This document shows positions 15,957 through 24,353 of a stretch of 64,000 nt of DNA, piece after piece. Numbering within the stretch: position 1 is the first letter of the stretch; every line of letters starts with the position of its first letter. Under the pieces are notes generated by a model. It was not told the origin of the DNA. It ran no database searches and was given only the letters and a program-made list of their open reading frames with translations. The DNA is from Acinetobacter modestus (GTDB lineage Bacteria; Pseudomonadota; Gammaproteobacteria; Pseudomonadales; Moraxellaceae): positions 525,079-589,078 of the forward strand of contig NZ_BMDV01000002.1 of assembly GCF_014636095.1 (NCBI RefSeq). The letters run 5' to 3'. The translations under genes and the position numbers were made by a program.

Positions 15957-16697
15957 TTAGGCTTGGCCCCATCGCTCATGAGTTTTTTTGTTCTTACATG
16001 CTGCAACGATGGCTTTTTCGAAAGTAGTGCCTTTAAAACGGTTATATGCAGCATCTAAAACGGAAGTATCAGTAGCTTTGTTAATTGCTGAAATTGCATC
16101 ATTAAAAAGCTGGTTTTCAGTGCGCTTAGGCTTGGATTCACTAACATTTTGTTGAACGTCTTTAGTTTCTTTAACGCCTGTGGCCTGTTGCTGGTGAGCT
16201 TGCTGATTTGAATTTACAGTCTGAGAATTACTGTAATAATGGTCAAAAGCTCTTTGCTGATAACCTGGTGCATTCCAGTATCCAGCATGAATATCGCCAG
16301 CAAACCCCAGGAGACTTAAAGCTTTAACAGTTGCATTGGTTTTTGACTTCTTAATCGCGTCTTCGTCATAAATCAGTCCGGTGCTTGCTTTATATAAAGC
16401 CTTTGAACCAGCAGTTTGATCAAAACAGCATTTTTGACCATCTTTCATGTACCAAAGTGTGATTACTATCCAGTGATGTATAGTCACATCATCAATTTTT
16501 TGGAATCCATGATCTTTAACATCTACGCCCCAACCGTGACCTATAGGTCCGAAGGTCTCAGTAGCTCTTTGAATTAACCAATAAGCTTTTGGTGAAGTTC
16601 CTTGATACGGTTTACCTTCAATCTTTTTTGTTTGTGTCGGATCAGTAATACAAACTGAATGCCATAAATCCATGTTTTGGTTGTTACCATTTCCCAT
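15957..16697 (-). CDS. Probable single-strand annealing protein (Sak/Rad52-like)
   Basis: A 246-residue protein. The N-terminal 150 residues match the layout of phage annealing proteins: TDPTQTKKI, then a helix with RATETFGPIGHGWG, strands, and the typical DEDAIKKSKTNATVKALSLL with GFAGDIHAGYW. A Gln/Asn-rich linker follows (about 160-200) and then a short helical tail. Such proteins pair complementary strands in phage recombination. AGGAGG precedes ATG. I assign the family by pattern, so Sak versus DUF1071-like remains open. Confidence 0.5.
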   Translation of the reverse strand: MGNGNNQNMDLWHSVCITDPTQTKKIEGKPYQGTSPKAYWLIQRATETFGPIGHGWGVDVKDHGFQKIDDVTIHHWIVITLWYMKDGQKCCFDQTAGSKALYKASTGLIYDEDAIKKSKTNATVKALSLLGFAGDIHAGYWNAPGYQQRAFDHYYSNSQTVNSNQQAHQQQATGVKETKDVQQNVSESKPKRTENQLFNDAISAINKATDTSVLDAAYNRFKGTTFEKAIVAACKNKKTHERWGQA

Positions 16698-16709
16698 GAT
16701 CGCAACCTC

Positions 16710-17291
16710 CTAACCTAAAATCTTGCGTTGTTTAGGATCACTTTTGAAAAAACCTTTTTCATCAAGATATTTAGTACGACGTACTAACTCTTTTGCTTGT
16801 CTAGCTTTATATAGATGAGGTGTGACTTTTTCGGACGGTGTAATAGCAATTAATTGACCATTTCGTTCAATATAAAAATCAAAACCGTTTAACTTAGTTC
16901 CCCAAGTTAAGTATTTGCTTAAACCAATAGGCAATTTAGAATCAGGATTGCGCTTAAGTACATACACAGAGTAATTCTCGAATCCCACGCGATAACGTTC
17001 ATTACCATCACCATCGTTATTTAAGTATTCGCAGAAATATTTTGAAGATTTTTCCTTATGCTTTTGAGTCTCATAAGTTTTCATTGAAAAGCGAAACTTA
17101 AGACAACCGCTAAAAATATCTGCAATTGAAATTGGGCAATTCTTTTCTATGAAGGTCCAGTCTTTTGTATCAACTTCTGCATATTCAATACCGATGCCTT
17201 TGCTTAAAGATTCAAGCATTTGAGCAGGGCTAATCGTTTGATTGAAAGCTTCGAATGGATCTTGATTTAGGTGTTTGGCTGCTGTAGACAT
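16710..17291 (-). CDS. Hypothetical early phage protein, 193 aa
   Basis: A basic 193-residue protein with aromatic-rich central strands (GFDFYIERNGQLIAITP) and a Lys/Arg-rich C-terminal helix (KARQAKELVRRTKYLDEK). It is 12 bases upstream of the annealing-protein gene and overlaps the membrane-protein stop by one base. GGAGG gives a good ribosome site. The context suggests a partner of phage recombination, but no nuclease motif can be seen. Confidence 0.5.
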   Translation of the reverse strand: MSTAAKHLNQDPFEAFNQTISPAQMLESLSKGIGIEYAEVDTKDWTFIEKNCPISIADIFSGCLKFRFSMKTYETQKHKEKSSKYFCEYLNNDGDGNERYRVGFENYSVYVLKRNPDSKLPIGLSKYLTWGTKLNGFDFYIERNGQLIAITPSEKVTPHLYKARQAKELVRRTKYLDEKGFFKSDPKQRKILG

Positions 17292-17749
17292 TAGCGAACC
17301 TCCACCAATTTATTAGATTCAATAAAGTTTTTAATTGCTTCGTTGATCTGTTTATGGTCTTGGTAAATTGTGAAGTCATCCACGTATTCGCCAGTAGCAC
17401 TATTTTTAATTTTGCCGATACCCAAACGTGTAATAGTTACATCAGGATATTGGCTTTCAGTTACACCATAATCCCTTAATTTTGCTTCAAACTTGAATTC
17501 CACCGGGACTAGATAACCATCAAGATTAACTGTTCCGACACCAGTATCTTTTGACGTAATTGAAATATAGATTACGCCCAAGCTAGAAGGGCGTGTATCA
17601 GGAATAAATGTTTCATCAGCTTTAGAGCTTACAGGTTGAGAAAATGCGATTGTGATTCCAACAATCACTATTAACGCGATAACTGCCGAAATAAACATTA
17701 CATTTGGGAAACTAAATGTAATATTGTTTTGAGATAGCTTTTGTTCCAT
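17291..17749 (-). CDS. Single-pass membrane protein, early operon
   Basis: A 152-residue protein with one N-terminal transmembrane helix (about residues 17-38, VMFISAVIALIVIVGITIAF) and a soluble domain outside the membrane. ATG 17749 is chosen for the GAGAG site 5 bases upstream; an in-frame TTG lies at 17785 with no ribosome site. Membrane proteins in this position of phage early operons often act in superinfection exclusion, but nothing here proves that. Confidence 0.5.
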   Translation of the reverse strand: MEQKLSQNNITFSFPNVMFISAVIALIVIVGITIAFSQPVSSKADETFIPDTRPSSLGVIYISITSKDTGVGTVNLDGYLVPVEFKFEAKLRDYGVTESQYPDVTITRLGIGKIKNSATGEYVDDFTIYQDHKQINEAIKNFIESNKLVEVR

Positions 17750-17857
17750 AATGCTCTCGTTCCGTAATTTCTTTGCTAATCGCAAAGAAGATTGACCTTA
17801 AGAATGCCCCGTCCTCTACCAAAATTTCTGGGCTTTCTTTTGTTTAAAATTTAAAGG

Positions 17858-18694
17858 TTATGCTTTAAATGTTCCGATACGAACTGGGTTGTCAGGTAAT
17901 AATTCAATTACTTTTTCTTTGAAATCCTGAATGATTTCATTTTTCAATAATTCTTCACGAACAATTTGAATCGCAAAAACTGGATCTTGATCACCAGCAT
18001 TTACGATTAGACGTAAACGGATTACTTTTGGGGTTAAACCAATGTAAGCGGGGTCTGTAACTTTGAAATATGCTGGCAGGGAATTTTCAGTAGCATTAAT
18101 CTCAACTTGTTCAAGTTTAGAACGTGATTCACTAGTGTTATTAACTACTGAGTCAGATTTAACGCTACTACCAATTGTCATATTTCGAACAGCATGAATT
18201 GCTGCGCCACTTGCAATTTGCTCATCATTTGCAGAGTAAGCAATAATTACATCTGCCCAATCTTCAAGTAAAACAGCGAAAGATTTTTGATTTAACTTTT
18301 TGTCTTTTAACTCATTAAGCTTTTTCCAAAGAACTGTTGGTTCAAGTTCTAAGGTAGCCGTATAGTCGCAATGACCTTGCGGTAGTTTAGCTTCATCAAA
18401 ATTCAACACAGAAACAGCGGTGATATTTTTATGATCGACAAAAATAGGTGCAGCGTGTGGAATAATAATTTCATCATCATGCTTATGAGGATTGCTATCC
18501 AAAACAAAACTTTTAAAATCAACAAATGAAGGTGTTTTGAAAGAACCGCGAGCACGATTTCGACCAGCTTGATATTCTTCAGTATCATGGATATTGAAGT
18601 TTTGGTGCAAAGCAATTAACGAACCACGGTCAAATTGTTTGAACGGAGAGCATAATTCAACTACAGAAGCAACTTCGGTTTTTTCTAGTGACAT
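17858..18694 (-). CDS. YfdQ/DUF2303 family protein
   Basis: A 278-residue protein with the features of the DUF2303 (YfdQ) family found in prophage early regions: DRGSLIALHQNF, FKTPSFVDFKSFV, then HCDYTATLELEPTVLWKKL and the C-terminal RLRLIVNAGDQDPVFAIQI. The biochemical role is unknown. Its place in the leftward operon, after the PL-like promoter, agrees with relatives that neighbour annealing proteins. The ribosome site is weak. Confidence 0.65.
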   Translation of the reverse strand: MSLEKTEVASVVELCSPFKQFDRGSLIALHQNFNIHDTEEYQAGRNRARGSFKTPSFVDFKSFVLDSNPHKHDDEIIIPHAAPIFVDHKNITAVSVLNFDEAKLPQGHCDYTATLELEPTVLWKKLNELKDKKLNQKSFAVLLEDWADVIIAYSANDEQIASGAAIHAVRNMTIGSSVKSDSVVNNTSESRSKLEQVEINATENSLPAYFKVTDPAYIGLTPKVIRLRLIVNAGDQDPVFAIQIVREELLKNEIIQDFKEKVIELLPDNPVRIGTFKA

Positions 18695-18739
18695 GAGATT
18701 TAAAATCCTAGTAAGTACAGGGGGAGCTATGGTGAAGTA

Positions 18740-19066
18740 TTAAACTTCGTCTTTAAAAAGGGATTCGGTGTGCTTGGCGAAAAGGGAAACGTCACCACCT
18801 AAATTGACGTGCATAGGTGTTTTTTCGTTGTGTTCTTCAACACGTTTGCCTTTTGCAAGGGGTTCATTAAATGAGAGTTTGCTTTCTACTTGGACTTGAG
18901 AGTCTGCAAGTTTGCTAACTTTAAGTTTGATATTGATTTCACCGACTTTGCCAGTTGAAACAACACTATTTGCGACTTCTGTAATGGCTACGCCAAATTG
19001 TTTTGAAAATACACCAGCGCCAATATCTTCGATAAATTGCTGTGCATCGGTTGGTTTGTTTGACAT
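18740..19066 (-). CDS. First gene of the leftward early operon, hypothetical
   Basis: A 108-residue soluble protein, strand-rich in the middle (INIKLKVSKLADSQVQVES). It starts 43 bases after the -10 box of the leftward promoter, with the site GGTGGTGAAAA. First genes in such operons are often anti-repressors or host-takeover proteins; here no motif supports a choice. It is expected to be made soon after repressor loss. Confidence 0.5.
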   Translation of the reverse strand: MSNKPTDAQQFIEDIGAGVFSKQFGVAITEVANSVVSTGKVGEINIKLKVSKLADSQVQVESKLSFNEPLAKGKRVEEHNEKTPMHVNLGGDVSLFAKHTESLFKDEV

Positions 19067-19108
19067 TTTTCACCACCTAAATTTTAGGTTTTTGTTGTTG
19101 GTGAAATG

Positions 19109-19137
19109 ATCTTATTACAAGTAATTCTTGTATTCAA
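19109..19137 (-). promoter_or_regulatory. Leftward early promoter (PL-like)
   Basis: Read on the minus strand, TTGAAT and TAAGAT are 17 bases apart. A complete operator fills the spacer, so a bound repressor would block polymerase. It drives the 18740-12391 operon. Confidence 0.65.
19116..19132. promoter_or_regulatory. Operator, perfect palindrome (left cluster)
   Basis: TACAAG-TAATT-CTTGTA is a perfect inverted repeat lying between the -35 and -10 boxes of the leftward promoter. Confidence 0.7.
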
Positions 19138-19144
19138 TATTTAT

Positions 19145-19161
19145 TTAAAGAAATTCTTGTA
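19145..19161. promoter_or_regulatory. Second left operator, imperfect
   Basis: TTAAAG-AAATT-CTTGTA shares the right half-site with the perfect operator and lies 29 bases from it, upstream of the -35 box. Confidence 0.5.
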
Positions 19162-19181
19162 TTTTTATATTTGAACAAAAA

Positions 19182-19204
19182 AAAGCCTGCATTATGCAGG
19201 CTTT
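19182..19204 (-). terminator. Terminator of the repressor gene
   Basis: AAAGCCTGCA and TGCAGGCTTT form a perfect 10-base stem with a TTA loop. The minus strand has the T tract, so it ends repressor transcripts before the leftward promoter. Confidence 0.8.
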
Positions 19205-19218
19205 CTATTTGCAAAAAA

Positions 19219-19863
19219 TTACATAAGTAATAACTGACTTAAATCTTGATTGGTTTTAGAGCTTATAGAACCAACCACGGTACCAGTCAAATAACAAGTT
19301 TCATCAAGAGGCATATACCTTGGTACCCACTCAGTATTTAGAGCTTTCAAAAGGAAAGAACCATTATCATTTTCGATTAGTCTTTTGAAGGTAGAACCAT
19401 TTGAACACCAAGCGATAACATCATCACCAATCTCAGGCTTAAGATCAGGATTTACAAAGATAATATCTTTTGGTTTGTACTCATCCTTCATGCTTTCACC
19501 TTTAACTTCAAGGGCATAGCCATTAGGTCCGACATTAAACATACAAAGAATCTTTGGATATTTATCTAATATTTCGAGGTGGCGATCATTCCAATTACCA
19601 GCTGCAACCCAATCAATCAGAGGAACATATCGCGCTCGGTTTATTGGTTTTAATTCATCTTCTTCACCAAACAGATATGCTTTTGTACACCCTAAAGTAT
19701 TTGTTAAAGCTTCAAGATTTTTTCCGCGAGGTGAAGTTTGACCAGCTTCCCATTGCTGCACTGCTTGAGGTGTAATTTCAAGTAAATGCGCTAATTCTGT
19801 CTGGTCTAAACCTTTAGCTTCACGCTTTTTCGCGATTCGCTTACCCATTTCAAGCTTGTTCAT
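19219..19863 (-). CDS. CI/LexA-type prophage repressor with S24 peptidase domain
   Basis: A 214-residue repressor. The N-terminal HTH (about residues 5-60) has TELAHLLEITPQAVQQWE. The C-terminal S24 domain shows the Ala88-Gly89 cleavage site (WVAAGN), Ser124 (GESM) and Lys160 (TFKRL), so RecA-stimulated self-cleavage and SOS induction are expected. ATG 19863 is used; GTG 19875 and ATG 19848 are alternatives. The gene lies between two operator clusters, and its own promoter starts next to the right cluster, as in lambdoid switches. Confidence 0.85.
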   Translation of the reverse strand: MNKLEMGKRIAKKREAKGLDQTELAHLLEITPQAVQQWEAGQTSPRGKNLEALTNTLGCTKAYLFGEEDELKPINRARYVPLIDWVAAGNWNDRHLEILDKYPKILCMFNVGPNGYALEVKGESMKDEYKPKDIIFVNPDLKPEIGDDVIAWCSNGSTFKRLIENDNGSFLLKALNTEWVPRYMPLDETCYLTGTVVGSISSKTNQDLSQLLLM

Positions 19864-19872
19864 CTCAATGCA

Positions 19873-19889
19873 CACAAGAAAATCTTGTA
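19873..19889. promoter_or_regulatory. Operator near the repressor start
   Basis: CACAAG-AAAAT-CTTGTA overlaps the predicted 5' end of the repressor mRNA, so it may serve negative autoregulation. Confidence 0.5.
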
Positions 19890-19892
19890 CTA

Positions 19893-19921
19893 AATATAAA
19901 GCAATTCTTTAAAAAAGTCAT
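19893..19921 (-). promoter_or_regulatory. Repressor promoter (PRM-like)
   Basis: On the minus strand ATGACT and TATATT are 17 bases apart. The -35 box directly abuts the operator at 19922, where a bound repressor could contact polymerase. Confidence 0.45.
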
Positions 19922-19938
19922 TGCAAGTAATTCTTGTA
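19922..19938. promoter_or_regulatory. Right operator, near-perfect
   Basis: TGCAAG-TAATT-CTTGTA differs by one base from the perfect left operator. It overlaps the -35 box of the rightward promoter. Confidence 0.65.
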
Positions 19939-19961
19939 TTCTTTAAAGTAATACTTGTAAT
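19934..19961 (+). promoter_or_regulatory. Rightward early promoter (PR-like)
   Basis: TTGTAT and TGTAAT are 16 bases apart, about 23 bases before the Cro-like start. Two operators overlap it. Confidence 0.55.
19943..19959. promoter_or_regulatory. Right operator, imperfect
   Basis: TTAAAG-TAATA-CTTGTA has one conserved half-site, 21 bases from the neighbouring operator, and covers the -10 region of the rightward promoter. Confidence 0.5.
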
Positions 19962-19984
19962 TAGCAAGTAGGGCTTATATTGTA

Positions 19985-20230
19985 ATGAATAACAATCAAA
20001 CCAATGTTGAAGTAAATAACGAAAACTTAGTCAAGAACGCGATCCAAAAAGCAGGAGGCGTTAGTGCTGTCGCTCGTTTAATTACTAAAAAAAATGGAAA
20101 GAATTATTCATATCAATCTGTTCAATCTTGGATTTCTCAAGACCGTATCCCTCCTAAATATATTCCCGTTATTTCAGAAGTTACAGGAATTGCTAAGAGC
20201 AAATTAGATCCAATTGTATTTCAAGAATAG
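19985..20230 (+). CDS. Cro/YdaS-like regulator
   Basis: An 81-residue HTH protein. The core AGGVSAVARLI, then YQSVQSWISQDRIPPKYIPVI, is the pattern of YdaS/Cro-like phage regulators, where the second helix contacts DNA. It is the first gene after the rightward promoter and diverges from the repressor, the position of cro. No clear ribosome site precedes ATG 19985, so the mRNA may have a short leader. It is expected to bind the operators around 19873-19959. Confidence 0.75.
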   Translation: MNNNQTNVEVNNENLVKNAIQKAGGVSAVARLITKKNGKNYSYQSVQSWISQDRIPPKYIPVISEVTGIAKSKLDPIVFQE

Positions 20231-20288
20231 AAAAACAAAAAAACACTTTTGGGATTGAGTTACTAGAAAAGGGAGAGGTTGAAAAACT

Positions 20289-20945
20289 ATGAATCAAATT
20301 GTTTTAAATCAAGCGTCAGCTAATCAGTTTTCAAGTATTGAACTATTAAAAATCATTAACCAGGTTCGTAATCAATTTGGTGAGTCTCAAATTCGACTTA
20401 ATGATTTTCATCCTCGTGTTTTTGATGAATTAGAAGGTGAGCACTACGAAACCTTCGTTGTGAATAATCATAATAATACGGTCACAGTTGCAGCATTTCT
20501 TAATCATGATCAGTGCATCTTAGTTGCAATGCGTGAGTCTAAGGGTGTTCGCAGAAAGGTTTTAGAAATTCTAAAACAGCAACAAGCACAAATTCCTCAA
20601 ACATATGCTGAAGCTTTGCAACTAGCAGCTAATCAAGCACGTCAATTAGAACTTGCAGCGCCTAAAGTTGAGTATTACGACAAGATCGTTGAGCGTTCAA
20701 CACTGCTTAATGCTTCACAGGTCGCTCAGAAAATAAAAATTTCAGCAGTAAAACTAAACAAGCTTTTAGACATTTTTGATGTTTATCACAAAGGCGTTAA
20801 ACGTGCGCGTTTATTCCAACAGTGGTTTATCGATAAAGGTTTTGGAGAAGTGAAACAAACAGAGCTTGGCTTTTCACAGCCAATGTTCACAACAAAAGGA
20901 GAAGCTTGGGTAATCGAAAAATTAACCAGTGAAGGTTTGGTTTAA
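20289..20945 (+). CDS. Phage antirepressor with KilAC domain
   Basis: A 218-residue protein. The C-terminal KilAC (ANT) domain spans about residues 112-215: YYDKIVERSTLLNASQVAQ, KLNKLLDIFDVYHKG and FTTKGEAWVIEKL. The N-terminal half is variable, with a Rha-like HPRVF segment. Such proteins counter repressors or act as transcription factors at the lytic switch. AGAGGTTG precedes ATG. It follows the Cro-like gene in the rightward operon. Confidence 0.75.
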   Translation: MNQIVLNQASANQFSSIELLKIINQVRNQFGESQIRLNDFHPRVFDELEGEHYETFVVNNHNNTVTVAAFLNHDQCILVAMRESKGVRRKVLEILKQQQAQIPQTYAEALQLAANQARQLELAAPKVEYYDKIVERSTLLNASQVAQKIKISAVKLNKLLDIFDVYHKGVKRARLFQQWFIDKGFGEVKQTELGFSQPMFTTKGEAWVIEKLTSEGLV

Positions 20946-21006
20946 CCGCCTCTTGCGCCAACAAGAAGCGGTCAAAAAATTTTATTCATTTAACTTCGAG
21001 GAAAAA

Positions 21007-21783
21007 ATGAACTCAATAACTTTAACAGAACATAGCTGTGCAAACAAATGTACGGAATTTAAAAAAACTGGTGAACAATGTAGCCATTGTTTAGTTAAGC
21101 AACAAGAAACGGATTCTGGAAAAGGGCAAGATACCCAAGATATTTTAAATCGTGTGGGAGGCATAAAAGCAGCTCTTAAAATTCTTAACGGCAATCCTGA
21201 TGCATTTGACTGGTACTCATTAGAAAAAAATTACTACTACGGTACTCGATCTAATGAAAATCTAATTTCTTTAGATCAACTTCAACAAGCTTGTAATCAA
21301 TACTTTGTCACGGTTTTTGGTGGCATCAAAGCAATTCAATACATTGTTGAAAATGCTCCAGTAGGTGCGACTCATTTTGATCGTTATTTTGAAAAGATTG
21401 ATTTTCGAACTAAAGAAATCTTTATCTGGGTAGATGGGGCATGGTCACAACAAGAATTAAGAATCATGGGATTCAACAAAGCTATTGCAGATAGTGTTGC
21501 TCTTAATGATTTAAGAAATACTTTAGAGACTATGCAATCGCCAGTGATTCCTACTTTTGCAGATAGTAATTTGACATATGAGCAAATTACACAAAGCACA
21601 GTTGAACGTATTCAGTATTTTAATTTGCAAAAAGAAGTAGCTCTGGAAGATGGAAATCATTCAGAAGCTGATTCATTTGATAATCAAGCCGACGGTGCAT
21701 ATCTATTGTGGTTTCATTTAACAAAGTCATGTCAAAGCAAATTTGATCTTGATCGCCTACAAAAATTGGTAGGTGCTCGATAA
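21007..21783 (+). CDS. Early phage protein with N-terminal Cys cluster
   Basis: A 258-residue protein. Residues 10-30 hold five Cys/His positions (HSCANKCTEF, EQCSHCLVK), suggesting a bound metal. A central segment, IVENAPVGATHFDRY, resembles KNAPEGSTHHD in the gene at 30628, so the two share a domain. ATG 21007 is chosen for GAGGAAAAA just upstream, although the frame opens at 20929. The gene is soluble, and its function is unknown. Confidence 0.5.
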   Translation: MNSITLTEHSCANKCTEFKKTGEQCSHCLVKQQETDSGKGQDTQDILNRVGGIKAALKILNGNPDAFDWYSLEKNYYYGTRSNENLISLDQLQQACNQYFVTVFGGIKAIQYIVENAPVGATHFDRYFEKIDFRTKEIFIWVDGAWSQQELRIMGFNKAIADSVALNDLRNTLETMQSPVIPTFADSNLTYEQITQSTVERIQYFNLQKEVALEDGNHSEADSFDNQADGAYLLWFHLTKSCQSKFDLDRLQKLVGAR

Positions 21784-22070
21784 TGAAATCAAACAAAAAT
21801 AATCGGCCACACCTCCAATGTGTATTCAATTTCCATAAGTCGGCAATTTCACTTTTGTTAGAAATGCAGCAAGAAGCAATTCAGGCATCTTCTCCAGACG
21901 ATCAAGTTTGGCGTGAGGACTGGAAAGCACGTTTGGCTTTTGAGCATCAATTAAAAGATGACGTTTGTGAGCAAATTGAATCATCGTTATTTGCTTCGAA
22001 CTTAATCAATTTTAATGGTGAAAGCGTTTTTGTTGTAGTTGCTGATGAAGCACGGGCAGGTGCTGCATGA
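21783..22070 (+). CDS. Hypothetical early phage protein, 95 aa
   Basis: A 95-residue protein with a basic start, one helical acidic middle and a short hydrophobic end (ESVFVVVADEARAG). It overlaps the previous stop by one base (TAATG) and the next start by 4 bases (ATGA), so it is translated as part of a tightly coupled operon. No motif is recognised. Confidence 0.5.
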   Translation: MKSNKNNRPHLQCVFNFHKSAISLLLEMQQEAIQASSPDDQVWREDWKARLAFEHQLKDDVCEQIESSLFASNLINFNGESVFVVVADEARAGAA

Positions 22071-22858
22071 AAAAAACACCTAAGTTTCAAATCAATGATT
22101 TAATTTTGAAAAAGAAATCTAATCATGTTTTTCAGGTCGTTAAGGTTTTCAATATAGGAAAAAGAACGAGTAAGTATCGGTTACTCAACCTCTCTACATC
22201 GTCTGAAACAGCACATCTTGAATCACAGATCGAACGTAAAGCAACGATTAAAGAGGCTGAGGCGAATAAGCGTTTGCCTGAAGAAAAAATCCAGCCTATT
22301 GAGAAGATAGTTCTGTCAAGTATTGGCCCATACAAAGATCATTGGGCAATTGTCTATATTGAACTTAATTCTACCTATAGCCTTGGCGGTGGACGAATTA
22401 CATTAGTTTGTGATGATTTCGCTGGAAGTAGTTTTTTTGGTCATGTAGGTCAAGCCTCTTTTAAAAAGTTCATTGCACAATGTGATGAATATTATTTGAT
22501 AAAAAAACTTTTCCCTAAATTGATGGAAACCGTTCCTGTTCAAAGTGGTGAGGAATTTTTTGAATGGTTTGCAACAAGCTATCTTGATGATCTTAAAGAT
22601 GCACGTAAGTCTGGTGAAATTACTAAAAAGAAATTGCGTTCCGCTTATGAAGATATTTCAGATAAACAGTTTAATGGAGCTGCACACCTCTACGATTTGC
22701 TTGATAGCGATTCATTAGAGTTATTAAGTAATTTACTTGGGGATGATTGGTGGTGGGATAAAAATCCTAGCTTACCCAATAGCCACTATGTATTTCTATT
22801 AGATATTCTGAAAGATGTCATTGCCGAATTTAAAAAATTAGATGAGGTGATGGTGTGA
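22067..22858 (+). CDS. Hypothetical early phage protein, 263 aa
   Basis: A soluble 263-residue protein. The first 60 residues look like a small SH3-like barrel (FQINDLILKKKSNHVFQVV), of a kind repeated in later operon genes. The C-terminal half is acidic and helical with a WWW-rich turn (GDDWWWDKNPS). No catalytic motif is visible. It overlaps both neighbours by 4 bases (ATGA and GTGA). Confidence 0.5.
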   Translation: MKKTPKFQINDLILKKKSNHVFQVVKVFNIGKRTSKYRLLNLSTSSETAHLESQIERKATIKEAEANKRLPEEKIQPIEKIVLSSIGPYKDHWAIVYIELNSTYSLGGGRITLVCDDFAGSSFFGHVGQASFKKFIAQCDEYYLIKKLFPKLMETVPVQSGEEFFEWFATSYLDDLKDARKSGEITKKKLRSAYEDISDKQFNGAAHLYDLLDSDSLELLSNLLGDDWWWDKNPSLPNSHYVFLLDILKDVIAEFKKLDEVMV

Positions 22859-23496
22859 AAGAGCGTCCGATTTTATTTAATACCCCAATGGTTCAAGCGA
22901 TTTTATCTGGTCAAAAGACTCAGACACGTCGAATTGTAAATAAAGCACCTACAACTGAAATAAATCATCGGTTAATTGCCCTAGATAACGGTTGGAGTTG
23001 GCAAGTTGATCAACAAGGTATAGTTCCTACTATGCATCGTGAAATCGATAATCCAATGGTTTGTCCGTTTGGTCAGATCGGTGATCGGCTTTGGGTTCGT
23101 GAGACTTTCCGCTTATATGATTCAGATGAATGTCCACATGCTGATTTTCCATGTGGATGTCCAAAAAATGGCACACCTTTATATAAAGCTTCTCATGATT
23201 GTGGTAATGGTGAAAAGTGGAAACCATCAATCCACATGCCACGTAAAGCAGCTCGATTATTTTTAGAAATAACAAATATACGTATTGAGCGCCTGAATGA
23301 TATTACTTCAGAGGATGCCAAAGCAGAAGGATTTGACTATTCAACACACCCATCAGCAATTCAAATGGGCTATGCAATTGGTGCAAAAACTAATTTCCGT
23401 GTTACATGGGAACAAATCTACGGACAAAATGAGTGGAATAAAAATCCTTGGGTATGGGTTCTCGAATTTAAGGTTATCCAAGGCGGTGCAGTATGA
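22855..23496 (+). CDS. Phage ASCH-like domain protein
   Basis: A 213-residue protein starting at GTG 22855. It opens with ERPILFNTPMVQAILSGQKTQTRRIV, shared by a common phage family with an ASCH-like (PUA-related) fold that is expected to bind RNA or nucleotides. QIGDRLWVRETF and a C-terminal WNKNPWVWVLEF complete the pattern. Four Cys around residues 80-105 may bind zinc. It overlaps the PP-loop gene by 4 bases. Confidence 0.6.
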   Translation: MKERPILFNTPMVQAILSGQKTQTRRIVNKAPTTEINHRLIALDNGWSWQVDQQGIVPTMHREIDNPMVCPFGQIGDRLWVRETFRLYDSDECPHADFPCGCPKNGTPLYKASHDCGNGEKWKPSIHMPRKAARLFLEITNIRIERLNDITSEDAKAEGFDYSTHPSAIQMGYAIGAKTNFRVTWEQIYGQNEWNKNPWVWVLEFKVIQGGAV

Positions 23497-24353
23497 TAAT
23501 CCCATCTGCACTAGATGAAATTCAAAAAGGTGCGTTATTCGTAATTAACCATTCTGGTGGAAAAGATAGTCAAGCGATGATGATAAAGCTGCTTGAAGTA
23601 CTCCCTAGAAATAATGTTGTTGTAGTTCATGCATCATTGGGAGATATGGAATGGCATGGTGCTTTGGAATTGGCACAAGAACAGGCTTTGTTAGCAAATG
23701 TACCTTTCATTGTTGCCCGTGCAAAGAAATCTTTATTAGATATGGTGATGCACCGTTTCAATGTACGTCCAAATGTTCCTTCTTTTCCGTCATCTGCAAA
23801 TCGGCAATGTACTAGTGACCTAAAGCGTGGACCAATCACCCGTGAAGTGCGTAGATATGCAAAAGAAAATGGATATACCAGGATTGTGAATTGCATGGGT
23901 TTACGTGCTCAAGAATCAAGTGGCCGTGCAAAAAAGCCTGTTTGGAAGGAACACTTTGAACATGGACGTGCTGGGCGGTCTTGGTTCGACTGGTTGCCTA
24001 TTCATTCACTTACCACAGATGAAGTTTTTCAAACAATAAGTAATGCAAATCAAAAGCCACATTTTGCATATCAATTAGGTAATGAAAGACTGAGCTGTGT
24101 GTACTGCATTATGGCAAGCCCAAATGACCTAATCCTTGGAGCAAAGAAACGGCCTGAACTATTTGCGCTTTATTGTTTCTTCGAAAAAATCACAGGTTAT
24201 TCAATGCATATGAGCATGAAAACCTTGCCAACAATTACAGGGATTGAACCAGATTACTCACTACTTTCTGAGAATTTAGATTTGGTGAGCCAAATTTCAA
24301 TAATCAAATTTAACAGACAGCGTATTCCTATGGTTGAGGAGATTGCAGCATGA
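23493..24353 (+). CDS. PP-loop protein of the PAPS reductase family
   Basis: A 286-residue protein with the ATP-pyrophosphatase loop SGGKDS at residues 21-26, the diagnostic motif of the PAPS reductase/DndC superfamily. Cys residues in NRQCTSD and LSCVYC could carry sulfur chemistry or an iron-sulfur cluster. Stand-alone phage members have no proven substrate; sulfate reduction is unlikely in this setting. The gene overlaps the methyltransferase by 4 bases, which hints at DNA modification, but that is inference. Confidence 0.75.
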   Translation: MIIPSALDEIQKGALFVINHSGGKDSQAMMIKLLEVLPRNNVVVVHASLGDMEWHGALELAQEQALLANVPFIVARAKKSLLDMVMHRFNVRPNVPSFPSSANRQCTSDLKRGPITREVRRYAKENGYTRIVNCMGLRAQESSGRAKKPVWKEHFEHGRAGRSWFDWLPIHSLTTDEVFQTISNANQKPHFAYQLGNERLSCVYCIMASPNDLILGAKKRPELFALYCFFEKITGYSMHMSMKTLPTITGIEPDYSLLSENLDLVSQISIIKFNRQRIPMVEEIAA

